This document shows positions 1-7,766 of a DNA stretch of 64,000 nucleotides, piece by piece. Where the stretch lies: contig URPA01000006.1 of assembly GCA_900549545.1 (NCBI GenBank), forward strand, positions 1-64,000. The letters run 5' to 3'. The translations under genes and the position numbers were made by a program. This DNA comes from an uncultured Eubacteriales bacterium. Its GTDB lineage: Bacteria; Bacillota; Clostridia; Oscillospirales; Oscillospiraceae. The notes under the pieces were generated by a model, which was given only the letters and a program-made list of their open reading frames with translations, did no database searches and was not told the origin of the DNA. Numbering within the stretch: the first letter of the stretch is position 1; each line of letters begins with the position of its first letter.

Positions 1-193
1 AGAAAACCGCGCCGCCGCGATCCCAGCTTTGCGAAAGCCCGTCCGTTTCCGGCGTGTAATACAAAGAGCATTTCGCCGTCTTGTCGGTCGCCGCCGGATC
101 AAGCACGAAGCCGAATTCGGCGTTCAGCTTGTCGAAGAAGTCTTGCGGCGTACACCAGCACATATTTTTAGAGGATAGAAGCGCCGCGTTCAT
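1..193 (-). CDS. Phage-type DNA N-6-adenine methyltransferase, N-terminal part
   Basis: The gene enters from the left edge and only its first 64 codons are visible. Reading leftward from the ATG at 193-191, the product contains the segment CTPQDFFDKLNAEFGFVLDP, followed by DGLSQSWDRGGAVF. This is the start of the phage Dam-like family, which methylates adenine in DNA. The catalytic DPPY/NPPY-type motif would lie outside the window. The ATG overlaps the stop codon of the 224-aa gene upstream (ATGA), so the two are translationally coupled. I am confident about the family and cannot judge whether the gene is intact. Confidence 0.75.
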   Translation of the reverse strand, partial: MNAALLSSKNMCWCTPQDFFDKLNAEFGFVLDPAATDKTAKCSLYYTPETDGLSQSWDRGGAVF

Positions 194-864
194 TCGTCCG
201 CCACCTCGCTTTCCTCGACAACCTCGCCCGTGTCCGGATCAACGTTCAAGGAACATTGTTCCGGTTCTGTGAATGTGAAGCGGTCGCGGGCTTCGCGCTC
301 CCTGCGTTCCTTTTCGGAAAGGGAAAATTCGCATTCCCGCGTTAAGTCCTGCAAGCTCTCCACGAACTGCTGATTGATAACGTCATACGGCATAATCACC
401 GCTTGAAGCAGGAAGCCCGCCTTCGCGACGATGTAGGGCGTTCCCTCCGCTGTGCGGCGTTCATAAAGCTCCAGCACGTCCAGCACGTCAGCAACGGGCG
501 AAAGATAGCGGCTTTCGATGAATACCAGCCCGCGCGTTGTGCGGATCGGCTTCAAGGTTCGTCCGGAATAGATGATCGAAATTCCTTCCCGCTCGACGTG
601 TCTTTCCGTTTCGTCTGTGTCCTCGAAACTGATACCCGCCGGAACGCCCAGCGTTTTCACGAAGTAATTGTCGCGGTCTTTCTCCGGAACGTCGAAGATC
701 GTCAAAAGGCTTTCTTTGTCAAGCTGGGGAAGCCCGACAACCGGATAAACCGCCGATCCGTCGCCGATGTACTGCGTTAATATGTCGCCGTCGTCGCTGT
801 ACCGCTCGAAGATCGCAATATTCTTGTTCTTTTTGCATATAGCGGCGATACTTTTAATCTTCAT
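190..864 (-). CDS. Hypothetical phage-type protein (224 aa)
   Basis: I do not recognise this 224-residue protein. It is soluble, with no signal peptide or membrane segment. The C-terminal third is highly charged, with an arginine/glutamate-rich helix near residues 180-195 and an acidic tail. It lies in a run of small leftward genes that includes a DNA adenine methylase immediately downstream (4-nt overlap) and a zinc-ribbon protein immediately upstream (11-nt overlap). The tight packing is typical of phage early operons. It is probably an accessory phage protein; no reaction can be assigned. Confidence 0.6.
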   Translation of the reverse strand: MKIKSIAAICKKNKNIAIFERYSDDGDILTQYIGDGSAVYPVVGLPQLDKESLLTIFDVPEKDRDNYFVKTLGVPAGISFEDTDETERHVEREGISIIYSGRTLKPIRTTRGLVFIESRYLSPVADVLDVLELYERRTAEGTPYIVAKAGFLLQAVIMPYDVINQQFVESLQDLTRECEFSLSEKERREREARDRFTFTEPEQCSLNVDPDTGEVVEESEVADE

Positions 865-1117
865 CTTCGCCGCCCTCCGTTTCCTCTGCGTCCGCGTCGT
901 GCCGTTCTACAATAGCCGGAAAGTCAATGCGCGGCGCGCGGATCGCCAGCGCGATTTGGCAACCGCAAACCGGACAATCAACCGCCGAAAAGCGCGTCGG
1001 CGCTTTCGTCAGCATATCCGTCATAGAACGCGGTTCTTCCGCCGTGTAGATGTTTTCCCGCTCCGGTGTGAAGCGATAGCCGCAAACGCGGCATTCGGTC
1101 TTTTTCTTGCTGAACAT
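854..1117 (-). CDS. Small two-CxxC zinc-ribbon protein (87 aa)
   Basis: The ATG at 1117 is chosen because AAAGGAGC lies at a good distance upstream; a longer frame to 1255 has no such signal. The protein carries Cys9-x2-Cys12 and Cys48-x2-Cys51, the spacing of a structural zinc ribbon, and ends in a very acidic tail. Such small zinc proteins are common in phage and conjugative-element operons and may bind nucleic acid or a partner. That role is inference. The stop codon overlaps the next gene by 11 nt. The site GAATAGCTCCTTTC before it (plus-strand reading) is shared with two other genes of this block. Confidence 0.6.
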   Translation of the reverse strand: MFSKKKTECRVCGYRFTPERENIYTAEEPRSMTDMLTKAPTRFSAVDCPVCGCQIALAIRAPRIDFPAIVERHDADAEETEGGEDED

Positions 1118-1142
1118 AATTGAATAGCTCCTTTCGTGTGTT

Positions 1143-1445
1143 TTAATATTTACCGTAGACGCGGACGGCGGTTTTCCCGCCATGCGTCGCCGCCGATACG
1201 ATAGCCGAAGGCATAAAGGAAACGCGCAAGAAGTCCCGCGCGGCGCGCTTCGCAAGCCGCCATGTAATCAACTTCGCGTTCGGCTCTTCCGCCGCCGTGT
1301 CGTCGATCGGGTATTCGCAAATAAGCACGGTGTTTCCGAACGGGCGACGCGCCGGACGCTCCTTCATAAACTCTTTGTTGCCTTCCTTGCACTTGATGAT
1401 TTCAAGCGCCTTCGGGAACTGCCAGCCGCTTTTGTTGTCCTTCAT
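1143..1445 (-). CDS. Hypothetical small phage-type protein (100 aa)
   Basis: The start at 1445 gives a 100-residue product and is preceded by a GAAAGGAGCGGC ribosome binding site. A longer in-frame reading to 1703 runs over the XF1762-like gene and is rejected. The protein is basic in its second half and has no membrane segment or recognised motif. It lies 14 nt downstream of the XF1762-like gene and shares its direction. I cannot assign a function. Its placement inside an unbroken co-directional series of small genes is the main support. Confidence 0.5.
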   Translation of the reverse strand: MKDNKSGWQFPKALEIIKCKEGNKEFMKERPARRPFGNTVLICEYPIDDTAAEEPNAKLITWRLAKRAARDFLRVSFMPSAIVSAATHGGKTAVRVYGKY

Positions 1446-1459
1446 GTGTGCCGCTCCTT

Positions 1460-1900
1460 TCAAAGTACATATTCCCATCGGTTTTTCATTTCTTCCGGCG
1501 ATACGTAGTAATCGCGGCGGCGTGTCCCTGTCCAAGCGATCCCGCCCGCCGATCCCGCGAACGTGAAGTTTGCCGCGCGAAGGGAAGCGCCGTTTTCGCT
1601 CTCCAGCGTGTAGGTAATGACCTTCTTGTATCCCATATCGCGGGCGATCCGGACACAAGCGCCGTACAGCTTCGTACAAGCGTTTCTTGTCCCGTCGGTG
1701 CAATTCCGATAGATTTCAAGCGTCGCGCCGTCGTCAAGTTTCCGCGCCGTAGGTCTGCCGCATATTGCAACGCCGCAAAGCCGTTCGCCTTCAAAGCAGG
1801 AAATCGCGAACTTTCCGCCAACTGGCGGTATATTGTGCCGATGGTATTTCCCGACGAACTCGCGGGCGGGCTTTAAGTGCGTAGGTCTGATTTCAAGCAT
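1460..1900 (-). CDS. XF1762-like phage protein (GNAT-fold type, 146 aa)
   Basis: The ATG at 1900 follows an AAGGAGG at ideal spacing, so it is preferred over the frame that extends to 1936. The product opens with an acyltransferase-like segment. It then carries ERLCGVAICGRPTARKLDDG near residues 38-57 and YKKVITYTLESE near residues 90-101. These are hallmarks of the XF1762 family, found in phages and prophages and structurally related to GNAT N-acetyltransferases. The substrate is unknown. The gene sits between a predicted cell-wall hydrolase and a 100-aa protein in the leftward block. Confidence 0.7.
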   Translation of the reverse strand: MLEIRPTHLKPAREFVGKYHRHNIPPVGGKFAISCFEGERLCGVAICGRPTARKLDDGATLEIYRNCTDGTRNACTKLYGACVRIARDMGYKKVITYTLESENGASLRAANFTFAGSAGGIAWTGTRRRDYYVSPEEMKNRWEYVL

Positions 1901-1913
1901 TCGCCGCCCCTCC

Positions 1914-2645
1914 TTAATTCGTGTACGGGCTTTCAAGCGTCCAGCCGAAGCAATCCGTACTTTTCCATTCCGTTGTGAAGTGATTGCGCCGCCCGTCGCC
2001 CGTGAAGAAGCAGTATTCCGCCGGAAGCACCCGCCCGACGTTTTCTTCGCCGTCCCGCTCCGCGCGGTATCGTGTCAGCACGTCCGCCGCAAGAAGGGCG
2101 AATTCCTCTTTCACGGGATATTCGGGATCGTAGCCGCTGAACTGATATGGCGCTTCGATAACCTCCAGCACCGTGTCGGGGAAGTGCGGATCGTCAACGC
2201 GGTTCAGAACGCACCATACAACCGCCGCTTGCTCCGTCGTAGAAGGAACGATCCCCGCTTCGCCGTAGATCAGCTTTGCAAGGGCTTCAACCTCCGCCGC
2301 GTTCGGCACATATTCCGCCACCGTCCCGCTCGAAGGAAGAAGAACGGCGGTCGGCTGGTGTACCTCTTCAAGCGTTCCAGCTGTCGTGTCCTTCGGCTTG
2401 TCCGCCGCGCCGCTCCCGCTCCACGGCATAAGCGCCGCAAGAAGGGCGGCAACGGTCAGCAATGCAACCGTAAGGGCGACGCGACGGCGAAGCATTGCCC
2501 GCCGCCGTCGTTGTGCCTGTATCCGCCGGGGCTTGTGTGCGCTGGCTGTCTGCTCGACTATGTAACCGCAAGGCACTTCGCAAATAAACTTCCCGTCCGC
2601 GTCTTGCAGGACGGCAAGCGCTCCGCGCGCCCGATCCGCCGTCAT
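1914..2645 (-). CDS. Membrane-anchored SleB-like cell-wall hydrolase (243 aa)
   Basis: From the ATG at 2645, preceded by GGAGGTGGAGCA, the protein has a basic N-terminal region and one membrane segment near residues 55-74. A Pro/Ser linker follows, then a C-terminal domain with KLIYGEAG (Glu129), AVVWCVLNRVDDPHFPDTV and APYQFSGY. This matches the Hydrolase_2/SleB family, whose members cleave peptidoglycan with that Glu as candidate catalytic residue. The N-terminal anchor predicts an inside-to-outside topology. The start codon overlaps the stop of the upstream gene (ATGA). In a phage-type block it may help with lysis or DNA entry, which is inference. Confidence 0.7.
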   Translation of the reverse strand: MTADRARGALAVLQDADGKFICEVPCGYIVEQTASAHKPRRIQAQRRRRAMLRRRVALTVALLTVAALLAALMPWSGSGAADKPKDTTAGTLEEVHQPTAVLLPSSGTVAEYVPNAAEVEALAKLIYGEAGIVPSTTEQAAVVWCVLNRVDDPHFPDTVLEVIEAPYQFSGYDPEYPVKEEFALLAADVLTRYRAERDGEENVGRVLPAEYCFFTGDGRRNHFTTEWKSTDCFGWTLESPYTN

Positions 2646-3064
2646 TGCTCCACCTCCGCCGCCGGAAGGGAAAGCCACCATTCCGGATTGTTCCGGAACT
2701 GCTCATTCGCGCAAGCGTCGCAATTCTCCGCCGTGCAGGAAGAGCAATAACGCTTCTGAAAAGCCGCGTCCCACGGCGCTTCAATGCAAGGAAGGGAACG
2801 AAGGAAGCCCGCCAGCGTGGGCTTGTCCTTCGTGATAGCGTCAAATACCGAAGCAAACTGCCGAACGTTCAAAACTTCGTCGCCGATAATGCACCCGTTC
2901 GCGATCCGCTCTTTGATGAACTCAACGCACGGCATTTCCTCCGAAACTCGAAGATCATTGAACCGTGCTTCCGCTTCTGCGAAGCTGTCGAAGGTAACGG
3001 CGTTTGCGACGGACGCTTCGCCGTCGTATTCCCATAAACGGATTTTGTATCGTGTTGTACTCAT
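2642..3064 (-). CDS. Hypothetical protein with Cys-rich C-terminus (140 aa)
   Basis: The start at 3064 is set by a strong GGAAAGGAGCTATTCGGA leader; the longer frame to 3121 has none. The N-terminal half resembles small phage proteins that begin with a beta-strand-rich segment (RYKIRLWEYDGEASVANAVTF). Near residues 107-118 there is a CSSC-x4-C-x2-C cysteine cluster that could bind zinc. No catalytic motif was recognised. It is translationally coupled to the hydrolase downstream by a 4-nt overlap. Confidence 0.55.
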   Translation of the reverse strand: MSTTRYKIRLWEYDGEASVANAVTFDSFAEAEARFNDLRVSEEMPCVEFIKERIANGCIIGDEVLNVRQFASVFDAITKDKPTLAGFLRSLPCIEAPWDAAFQKRYCSSCTAENCDACANEQFRNNPEWWLSLPAAEVEQ

Positions 3065-3086
3065 TCCGAATAGCTCCTTTCCCGCG

Positions 3087-3317
3087 TTACTCTTCAATGC
3101 CGATGTAAAGCACGTTTTCATCGGCGCGAAGCTCCGTGATCTTGCAATATGCGTATTTGTTCATTTCGTCGTGCGCGAAGTGCTTATACAAGCCCCTGTA
3201 AATGTCCCGCTTCTGATAGCCGCATTCCCGAACGTAGATATACACGTTCGTAAATCCGCTAATTACGTAGCCGATCGTTTGAAGCGCCACGTTGTTTGCG
3301 ATCCTCTTCATTTTCAT
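3087..3317 (-). CDS. Hypothetical small protein (76 aa)
   Basis: The ATG at 3317 lies just after the shared GAAAGGAGCTATTC leader, and this decides the start. The product is basic and aromatic-rich, with segments such as NVYIYVRECGYQKRDIYRGL. It has no membrane helix or recognised domain. It lies between the HTH gene upstream and the Cys-rich 140-aa gene downstream. It is probably a phage accessory protein of unknown role. Confidence 0.5.
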   Translation of the reverse strand: MKMKRIANNVALQTIGYVISGFTNVYIYVRECGYQKRDIYRGLYKHFAHDEMNKYAYCKITELRADENVLYIGIEE

Positions 3318-3320
3318 ATT

Positions 3321-3334
3321 GAATAGCTCCTTTC
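3321..3334 (-). promoter_or_regulatory. Repeated translation-initiation element GAAAGGAGCTATTC
   Basis: The same 14-nt stretch, read leftward as GAAAGGAGCTATTC, stands directly before three genes of this block. The copies are at 3321-3334, 3068-3081 and 1122-1135. Each contains the SD core AAGGAG and places it about 8-10 nt from the ATG. The conservation beyond the SD core suggests duplication of gene starts or a shared translational control site. It also supports the three start choices. Confidence 0.55.
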
Positions 3335-3339
3335 GTATT

Positions 3340-3591
3340 TCAGCAATTCGCGCCGCGTCGGTTTCCTCTGCGTCGGAAATTCTCTTGCACCGTCGCTTGT
3401 GCAAGATCGGCGCTGTACTTCGGGCGGGCGTAGCCGTCAAACTCTCCCGTATAGCCGCGCTTCAACTCTTCGTAGATAGCGGCGGCGCTCCTTTTCAGAC
3501 GGGCGGCAATGTCAACAACGCGTTCACCCTCTGCATACATTCTTTCGATCTCGCGGCGCTGTTCCAGCGTCAAATAACTGTATCCGTTCAA
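3340..3591 (-). CDS. Small helix-turn-helix protein (83 aa)
   Basis: The product starts MNGYSYLTLEQRREIERMYA and continues with EGERVVDIAARLKRSAAAIY. This is a helix-turn-helix of the type found at the N-terminus of IS30-like transposases and in small phage regulators (residues 8-45). No DDE catalytic domain follows, so it is a regulator or a remnant rather than a transposase. GGAAGGAGG precedes the ATG. It is the first gene of the leftward block and therefore a candidate regulator of it; that role is inference. Confidence 0.65.
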   Translation of the reverse strand: MNGYSYLTLEQRREIERMYAEGERVVDIAARLKRSAAAIYEELKRGYTGEFDGYARPKYSADLAQATVQENFRRRGNRRGANC

Positions 3592-3632
3592 TGTTTTAAC
3601 CTCCTTCCGCCTGCCTTCGGATAAAAAAATAA

Positions 3633-3663
3633 TGCAGGAAAAACCGTAACGGTTTCTTCTGCA
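3633..3663. repeat. Imperfect inverted repeat between the phage-type block and uppP
   Basis: TGCAG-x-AA-x-AACCGT is followed by its near-complement ending CTGCA, giving an arm of about 15 bp with two mismatches and almost no loop. It lies between the first gene of the leftward block and the uppP promoter. It could be a boundary sequence of the block or an operator for the HTH protein. No clear T-run follows it on the plus strand. Confidence 0.4.
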
Positions 3664-3709
3664 TTTAATGATACTCTCAACAATTTAATGCTCAGCTGTT
3701 CTGCCGCCC

Positions 3710-3738
3710 TTGTTTTTATCGTATAATTATGGTAAAAT
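3710..3738 (+). promoter_or_regulatory. Candidate sigma-A promoter for uppP operon
   Basis: TTGTTT at 3710-3715 is followed by a 17-bp spacer and TAAAAT at 3733-3738. The start codon of uppP lies about 70 nt further on. The match to consensus is moderate; an overlapping TATAAT at 3722 is an alternative -10. Confidence 0.4.
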
Positions 3739-3808
3739 CAATATAATTGTGCCAATGAGACGCTTCACATTGAAGCGGTAGAAATATAATCTCAACGGGG
3801 GTGCGCCA

Positions 3809-4642
3809 ATGAGCATTTGGAACGCGGTCGTACTGGGGCTTGTGCAGGGCTTGACGGAGTTTTTGCCGGTGTCAAGCTCCGGGCATCTGTCAATTTTGAA
3901 TAACCTTTTCAGCATGACCATGACCGACGACGGGCATCTTTTCTTTGATGTGCTGCTCCATCTGGGGACGCTCGGCTCCATCTGCATTGTCTATTGGAAG
4001 GACATTAAACAGATGTTTTTTGAGACTCTCGGCTTTGTGAACCTCGGCCCGCTCGCCGGGCACAGACAGGAGCGCTATCCCGCGGCGAGGATGTTTTTCA
4101 TGATAGTCGTGGCGACTATTCCGCTGTTTCTTATTCTGCCGATAAAGGACATGATAGAGACGCTTTATTATAACAACATCTTTATCGGCGTCGCGCTTGT
4201 GCTCACGGGCTGTATGCTCTATGTGTCCGATAAGATGAAAGCGGGCAAAAAGACCGAAGGCGGCATCACGATACTTGACGCGATAATCATCGGCCTGTGC
4301 CAGTGCGTGGCGGTGGTGCCGGGTCTCTCCCGCTCGGGAACGACCATCACCGCCGGCATAGCCACAGGGCTGCGCCGGGATTTCGCGGTGAAGTTCGCGT
4401 TTTTAATGAGCCTGCCCGCCGTGCTGGGGGCGAACATCCTCAGCATTGTTGACGCCGCGCGGGAGGGCATCGACTGGGCGAGTGTCCCGGCCTATCTTGT
4501 CGGCATGGTCGTGGCGCTTGTCTCCGGCATAGCGGCTATCAGCCTTTTGAAGTACATCGCCCAGAAGGGCAAATTCGGCGGCTTTGCCTATTACTGCTGG
4601 GTAATGGGTGTGCTGTCCATTATACTTACGATGATTTTCTGA
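3809..4642 (+). CDS. uppP: Undecaprenyl-diphosphatase UppP (BacA)
   Basis: This integral membrane phosphatase converts undecaprenyl diphosphate to the monophosphate, recycling the lipid carrier for peptidoglycan and other wall polymers. The 277-aa length is normal for the family. The first signature GLVQGLTEFLPVSSSGHL covers residues 10-27, with Glu17 and His26. The second signature PGLSRSGTT is near residues 171-179. Both lie between hydrophobic helices, of which about eight are visible. It is the first gene of a rightward run; ftsK begins 15 nt after its stop. Some homologues add low-level bacitracin tolerance. Confidence 0.95.
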   Translation: MSIWNAVVLGLVQGLTEFLPVSSSGHLSILNNLFSMTMTDDGHLFFDVLLHLGTLGSICIVYWKDIKQMFFETLGFVNLGPLAGHRQERYPAARMFFMIVVATIPLFLILPIKDMIETLYYNNIFIGVALVLTGCMLYVSDKMKAGKKTEGGITILDAIIIGLCQCVAVVPGLSRSGTTITAGIATGLRRDFAVKFAFLMSLPAVLGANILSIVDAAREGIDWASVPAYLVGMVVALVSGIAAISLLKYIAQKGKFGGFAYYCWVMGVLSIILTMIF

Positions 4643-4657
4643 GGAAAGGGAATATTC

Positions 4658-7357
4658 ATGGCTCAGAGCAAAAAAACCGCATCAAAAACTAAATCAACAT
4701 CCAAAAAGGGCGATACCAAGGCCAAAAAGCCCACAAAGGCCCAGCAGCAGACGCCGCCTCCACCCCCGCCCCCTCCGATTCGGCGGGAAATTTGGGGCGT
4801 GGTCTGCGCTTTTCTGGCGATATTCATGCTGATAAGCTATTTTAACACGGACGGAGCCTTTATCGCCTTTTTTGCAAACCTCATAAAGGGCCTTGTCGGC
4901 TGGGGCTTCTGGATGGCTGTGCCCGCGTTTTTCGTGGTGGCTTACATACTCTTTACTCACAAGGGCAGACCCGTCTCCCTGCGCATAAGCTGCGCGATGC
5001 TGCTGCCAGTGATTTTTGCGGCGCTTGCCAATCTCTTCATGTGCCCGTCAATGGTGGAGGGCTTTGAGCTTAAATCCGCCGTGGGCAGCCTCTTTGTGTC
5101 TGGACAGGCCATGGACTGCGGCGGTGTGCTTGGCGGCCTTATTGCCACGGGGCTTGAGGCGGCATTCAGCGTCTATGGGGCCATCCCCATCCTGCTGGTG
5201 ATTTTCATTGTGCTGTTTTTTGTCGTGTTCAAGCTCAATCCTGTTGAGCTTATCGGCAAGCTGAGAACCGTCAGGGCAAAAGAATATGACCCCGAAATGT
5301 ACAGGGACGCTCTGCCGCCGGATGATGATTTCCCGGCCCCTGTAAAGCCTAAGAGGGAAGAGCCGCAGAAAACCGCCCCTGTCAGAGCAAAAAAAGAGCC
5401 GAAAATTGAAGTTATGCCCGCCGGGGCCTTTAATATGGACATCCCCCTCGGCGAGGATGAGGACGCGCTGACCCTGCTCAATACCGGCAGCGGCAGCGGC
5501 GAGCCATACGCGGTGCAGCCCAAGCCCCGCCGCGCGGTGAAAGCAAAGACTGAGGGCGCGGACAGCCTGACGCCGCCCTCACTTGGCAATATCGTGGACA
5601 AGGAGGGCGTCGACGTGGGGGACGGCTTCAAGGAGTACTCCGTCAAGCCCCGAACAGCCGCGCCCAAGACAGTCACCGCCACGGCCGAGATAAGCGACCC
5701 GCCCAAGAGCCGCAAGGAGACCCGCGCAGAGCTTAAGAAGCAGGCGGAGGCGGTCGCCGCCGCGGTTGCCGCCAGCGAAGGGGAGGAGGGAGACTATGTG
5801 TTCCCGCCGACCTCGCTTTTGCAGAGCGGCGGAAATGCCGCAGTGGACGCGCGGGAGGAGATGAACCTCAACCGCGAGCGGCTTGAGAGCGCCATTCACA
5901 GCTTCGGCATAAGCGCCGCCATTGTCGGCGTCACCCGTGGCCCGACGGTCACGAGATATGACCTTGAGCTTGAGCAGGGCGTGAAGCTTGCGCGTGTTAC
6001 CAATCTCTCGGATGATATCGCCCTGGCGCTTGGCGTGCAGAGCGTGCGCATCGCGCCGACACCGGATAAGATTTCCACAGTTGGCATAGAGGTACCAAAC
6101 CGCGTTGTCAGCCCCGTGCTGCTGCGGGATATTCTCGAATCGCCCCGCTTTATCACCGCCAAATCAAAGCTCAGCTTTGCCCTCGGCAAGGATATCGGCG
6201 GCGAGTGCATTGTCGGCAATATCTCAAAGCTTCCGCATATGCTCATCGCGGGTACTACCGGCTCCGGTAAGTCCGTTTGCATGAACTCGCTGATTCTGAG
6301 CCTTCTCTATAAATCCCGGCCGGACGAGGTGCGCCTTATCATGGTCGACCCCAAGATGGTGGAGCTTGGCATTTATAACAGCATCCCGCATCTCTATGTC
6401 CCCGTTGTCACCGACCCGAAGAAAGCGGCGGGCGCACTGCAATGGTCGGTCGTGGAAATGATGAAGCGGTACAGCCGCTTTGCGGAGTTGGGCGTGCGCA
6501 ATCTTGAGGGCTATAATGAGGCTCAGATCGCCGCCGGTGAGGCGACAATGCCCCATGTGGTAATTGTGATAGATGAGCTGGCTGACCTTATGCTGGTGGC
6601 CTCCAAGGAGGTTGAGGAGAGCATCTGCCGCGTGGCTCAGATGGGCCGCGCCGCCGGTATGCACCTTGTCATTGCCACGCAGCGCCCCTCCTCCGATGTT
6701 ATCACCGGCCTTATGAAGGCCAACATCCCCTCGCGCATTGCCTTCGCGGTGTCCTCCTCGCTTGAAAGCCGCATAATCCTCGACCAGACCGGCGCGGAGA
6801 AGCTCATCGGTCACGGCGATATGCTCTTTGCCCCGCTCGGCGGCGGCAAGCCCAAGCGTATTCAGGGCGCGTTTGTCTCCGACGAGGAGCGCGAAGCCGT
6901 CGTTGACTTTATAAAGCAGCACTCCGGCAGCACTCAGCGCAACGGCGAGATCGAGGAGTTTATGAACAAGGCCGCCGAGGAAAAGCCCTCCGGCGACGGC
7001 GGCAAGGCCGCCAAGGACGAGGGCGGCGCCGAGGGCATCGACGAGATGCTGCCCCAGGCGGTGGAGGTCGTTTTGGAGACCGGCTCCTGCTCGGTGTCCA
7101 TGCTCCAACGGCGCGTAAAGCTGGGGTACTCGAGAGCGGCCCGCATTGTTGACCAGATGGAGGAGCTCGGTATCGTCGGCCCCTATGAGGGCGCGAAGCC
7201 CCGTCAGGTGGTCATTGACAGGGCCGGCTGGCAGGCACTCCAGGTACGCCTTGGGCTTATCGAAGATGACGGCATGGCACTTGCAGCCGAAATGAGCGCG
7301 GAGGATGACGACGCGCTTGAGCCATATAATTTTGAAGAGGACAACAACGACTGGTGA
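4658..7357 (+). CDS. ftsK: DNA translocase FtsK/SpoIIIE
   Basis: This 899-aa motor pumps chromosomal DNA through the division or sporulation septum. The N-terminus is basic with a polyproline stretch (residues 31-40), followed by about four membrane helices to residue ~190. A low-complexity linker runs to ~residue 370. The RecA-like motor has Walker A GTTGSGKS (Lys538) and Walker B VIVIDELADL. The C-terminal gamma winged helix (about residues 795-850) recognises orienting DNA motifs. GAGGAAAGG precedes the ATG. The stop overlaps the mrnC start (GTGA), implying coupling. FtsK and SpoIIIE cannot be told apart from sequence alone here. Confidence 0.95.
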   Translation: MAQSKKTASKTKSTSKKGDTKAKKPTKAQQQTPPPPPPPPIRREIWGVVCAFLAIFMLISYFNTDGAFIAFFANLIKGLVGWGFWMAVPAFFVVAYILFTHKGRPVSLRISCAMLLPVIFAALANLFMCPSMVEGFELKSAVGSLFVSGQAMDCGGVLGGLIATGLEAAFSVYGAIPILLVIFIVLFFVVFKLNPVELIGKLRTVRAKEYDPEMYRDALPPDDDFPAPVKPKREEPQKTAPVRAKKEPKIEVMPAGAFNMDIPLGEDEDALTLLNTGSGSGEPYAVQPKPRRAVKAKTEGADSLTPPSLGNIVDKEGVDVGDGFKEYSVKPRTAAPKTVTATAEISDPPKSRKETRAELKKQAEAVAAAVAASEGEEGDYVFPPTSLLQSGGNAAVDAREEMNLNRERLESAIHSFGISAAIVGVTRGPTVTRYDLELEQGVKLARVTNLSDDIALALGVQSVRIAPTPDKISTVGIEVPNRVVSPVLLRDILESPRFITAKSKLSFALGKDIGGECIVGNISKLPHMLIAGTTGSGKSVCMNSLILSLLYKSRPDEVRLIMVDPKMVELGIYNSIPHLYVPVVTDPKKAAGALQWSVVEMMKRYSRFAELGVRNLEGYNEAQIAAGEATMPHVVIVIDELADLMLVASKEVEESICRVAQMGRAAGMHLVIATQRPSSDVITGLMKANIPSRIAFAVSSSLESRIILDQTGAEKLIGHGDMLFAPLGGGKPKRIQGAFVSDEEREAVVDFIKQHSGSTQRNGEIEEFMNKAAEEKPSGDGGKAAKDEGGAEGIDEMLPQAVEVVLETGSCSVSMLQRRVKLGYSRAARIVDQMEELGIVGPYEGAKPRQVVIDRAGWQALQVRLGLIEDDGMALAAEMSAEDDDALEPYNFEEDNNDW

Positions 7358-7764
7358 ACTCAAACATGAACGGATTCAGCCCCAAAATGACCTTGCAGGA
7401 GGTCAACCGCATAAGCATCCTTGGCCTTGCCCATATAGGGGACGGGGTCTATGAGCTGCTGACGCGCACATATCTCTGCACCCATGGGGTGACGGCGGTG
7501 CAGGCGATGCACAAAAAGGCCGTCTCCATGGTGAACGCTCCCGCGCAGGCGGCGGCTATGGAAAAGCTGCTCCCGCTGCTGACGGAAGACGAGATGGCGC
7601 TATACAAGCGCGGGCGCAACGCCCACGTAAACTCCGTTCCCCAGCACGCGGAGCTCTCGCAGTACCACGCTGCGACGGGGCTTGAGGCTCTGTTCGGCTG
7701 GCTGTATCTGCAAGGGGAGACGGACAGGATAAACCGGCTTTACGCCGCGATAACGGAAGAATAA
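7354..7764 (+). CDS. mrnC: Mini-ribonuclease III
   Basis: MrnC is an RNase III-like enzyme without the dsRNA-binding domain; in Bacillus it matures the ends of 23S rRNA. The 136-aa length and the motif GLAHIGDGVYELLTRTYL (Asp30) fit the family. The conserved Asp/Glu metal site is completed by GLEALFGWLYL near residues 109-119. The start could be the GTG at 7354, overlapping the ftsK stop, or the ATG at 7366; both keep the domain intact. In many Bacillota it is linked to cysS, whereas here it is linked to ftsK and rqcH. Confidence 0.9.
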   Translation: MNSNMNGFSPKMTLQEVNRISILGLAHIGDGVYELLTRTYLCTHGVTAVQAMHKKAVSMVNAPAQAAAMEKLLPLLTEDEMALYKRGRNAHVNSVPQHAELSQYHAATGLEALFGWLYLQGETDRINRLYAAITEE

Positions 7765-7766
7765 CT

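Noticed and set aside
3340..3591. An IS30 transposase
   Set aside because: Only the helix-turn-helix part is present in an 83-aa protein; there is no DDE domain, terminal inverted repeat or target duplication.
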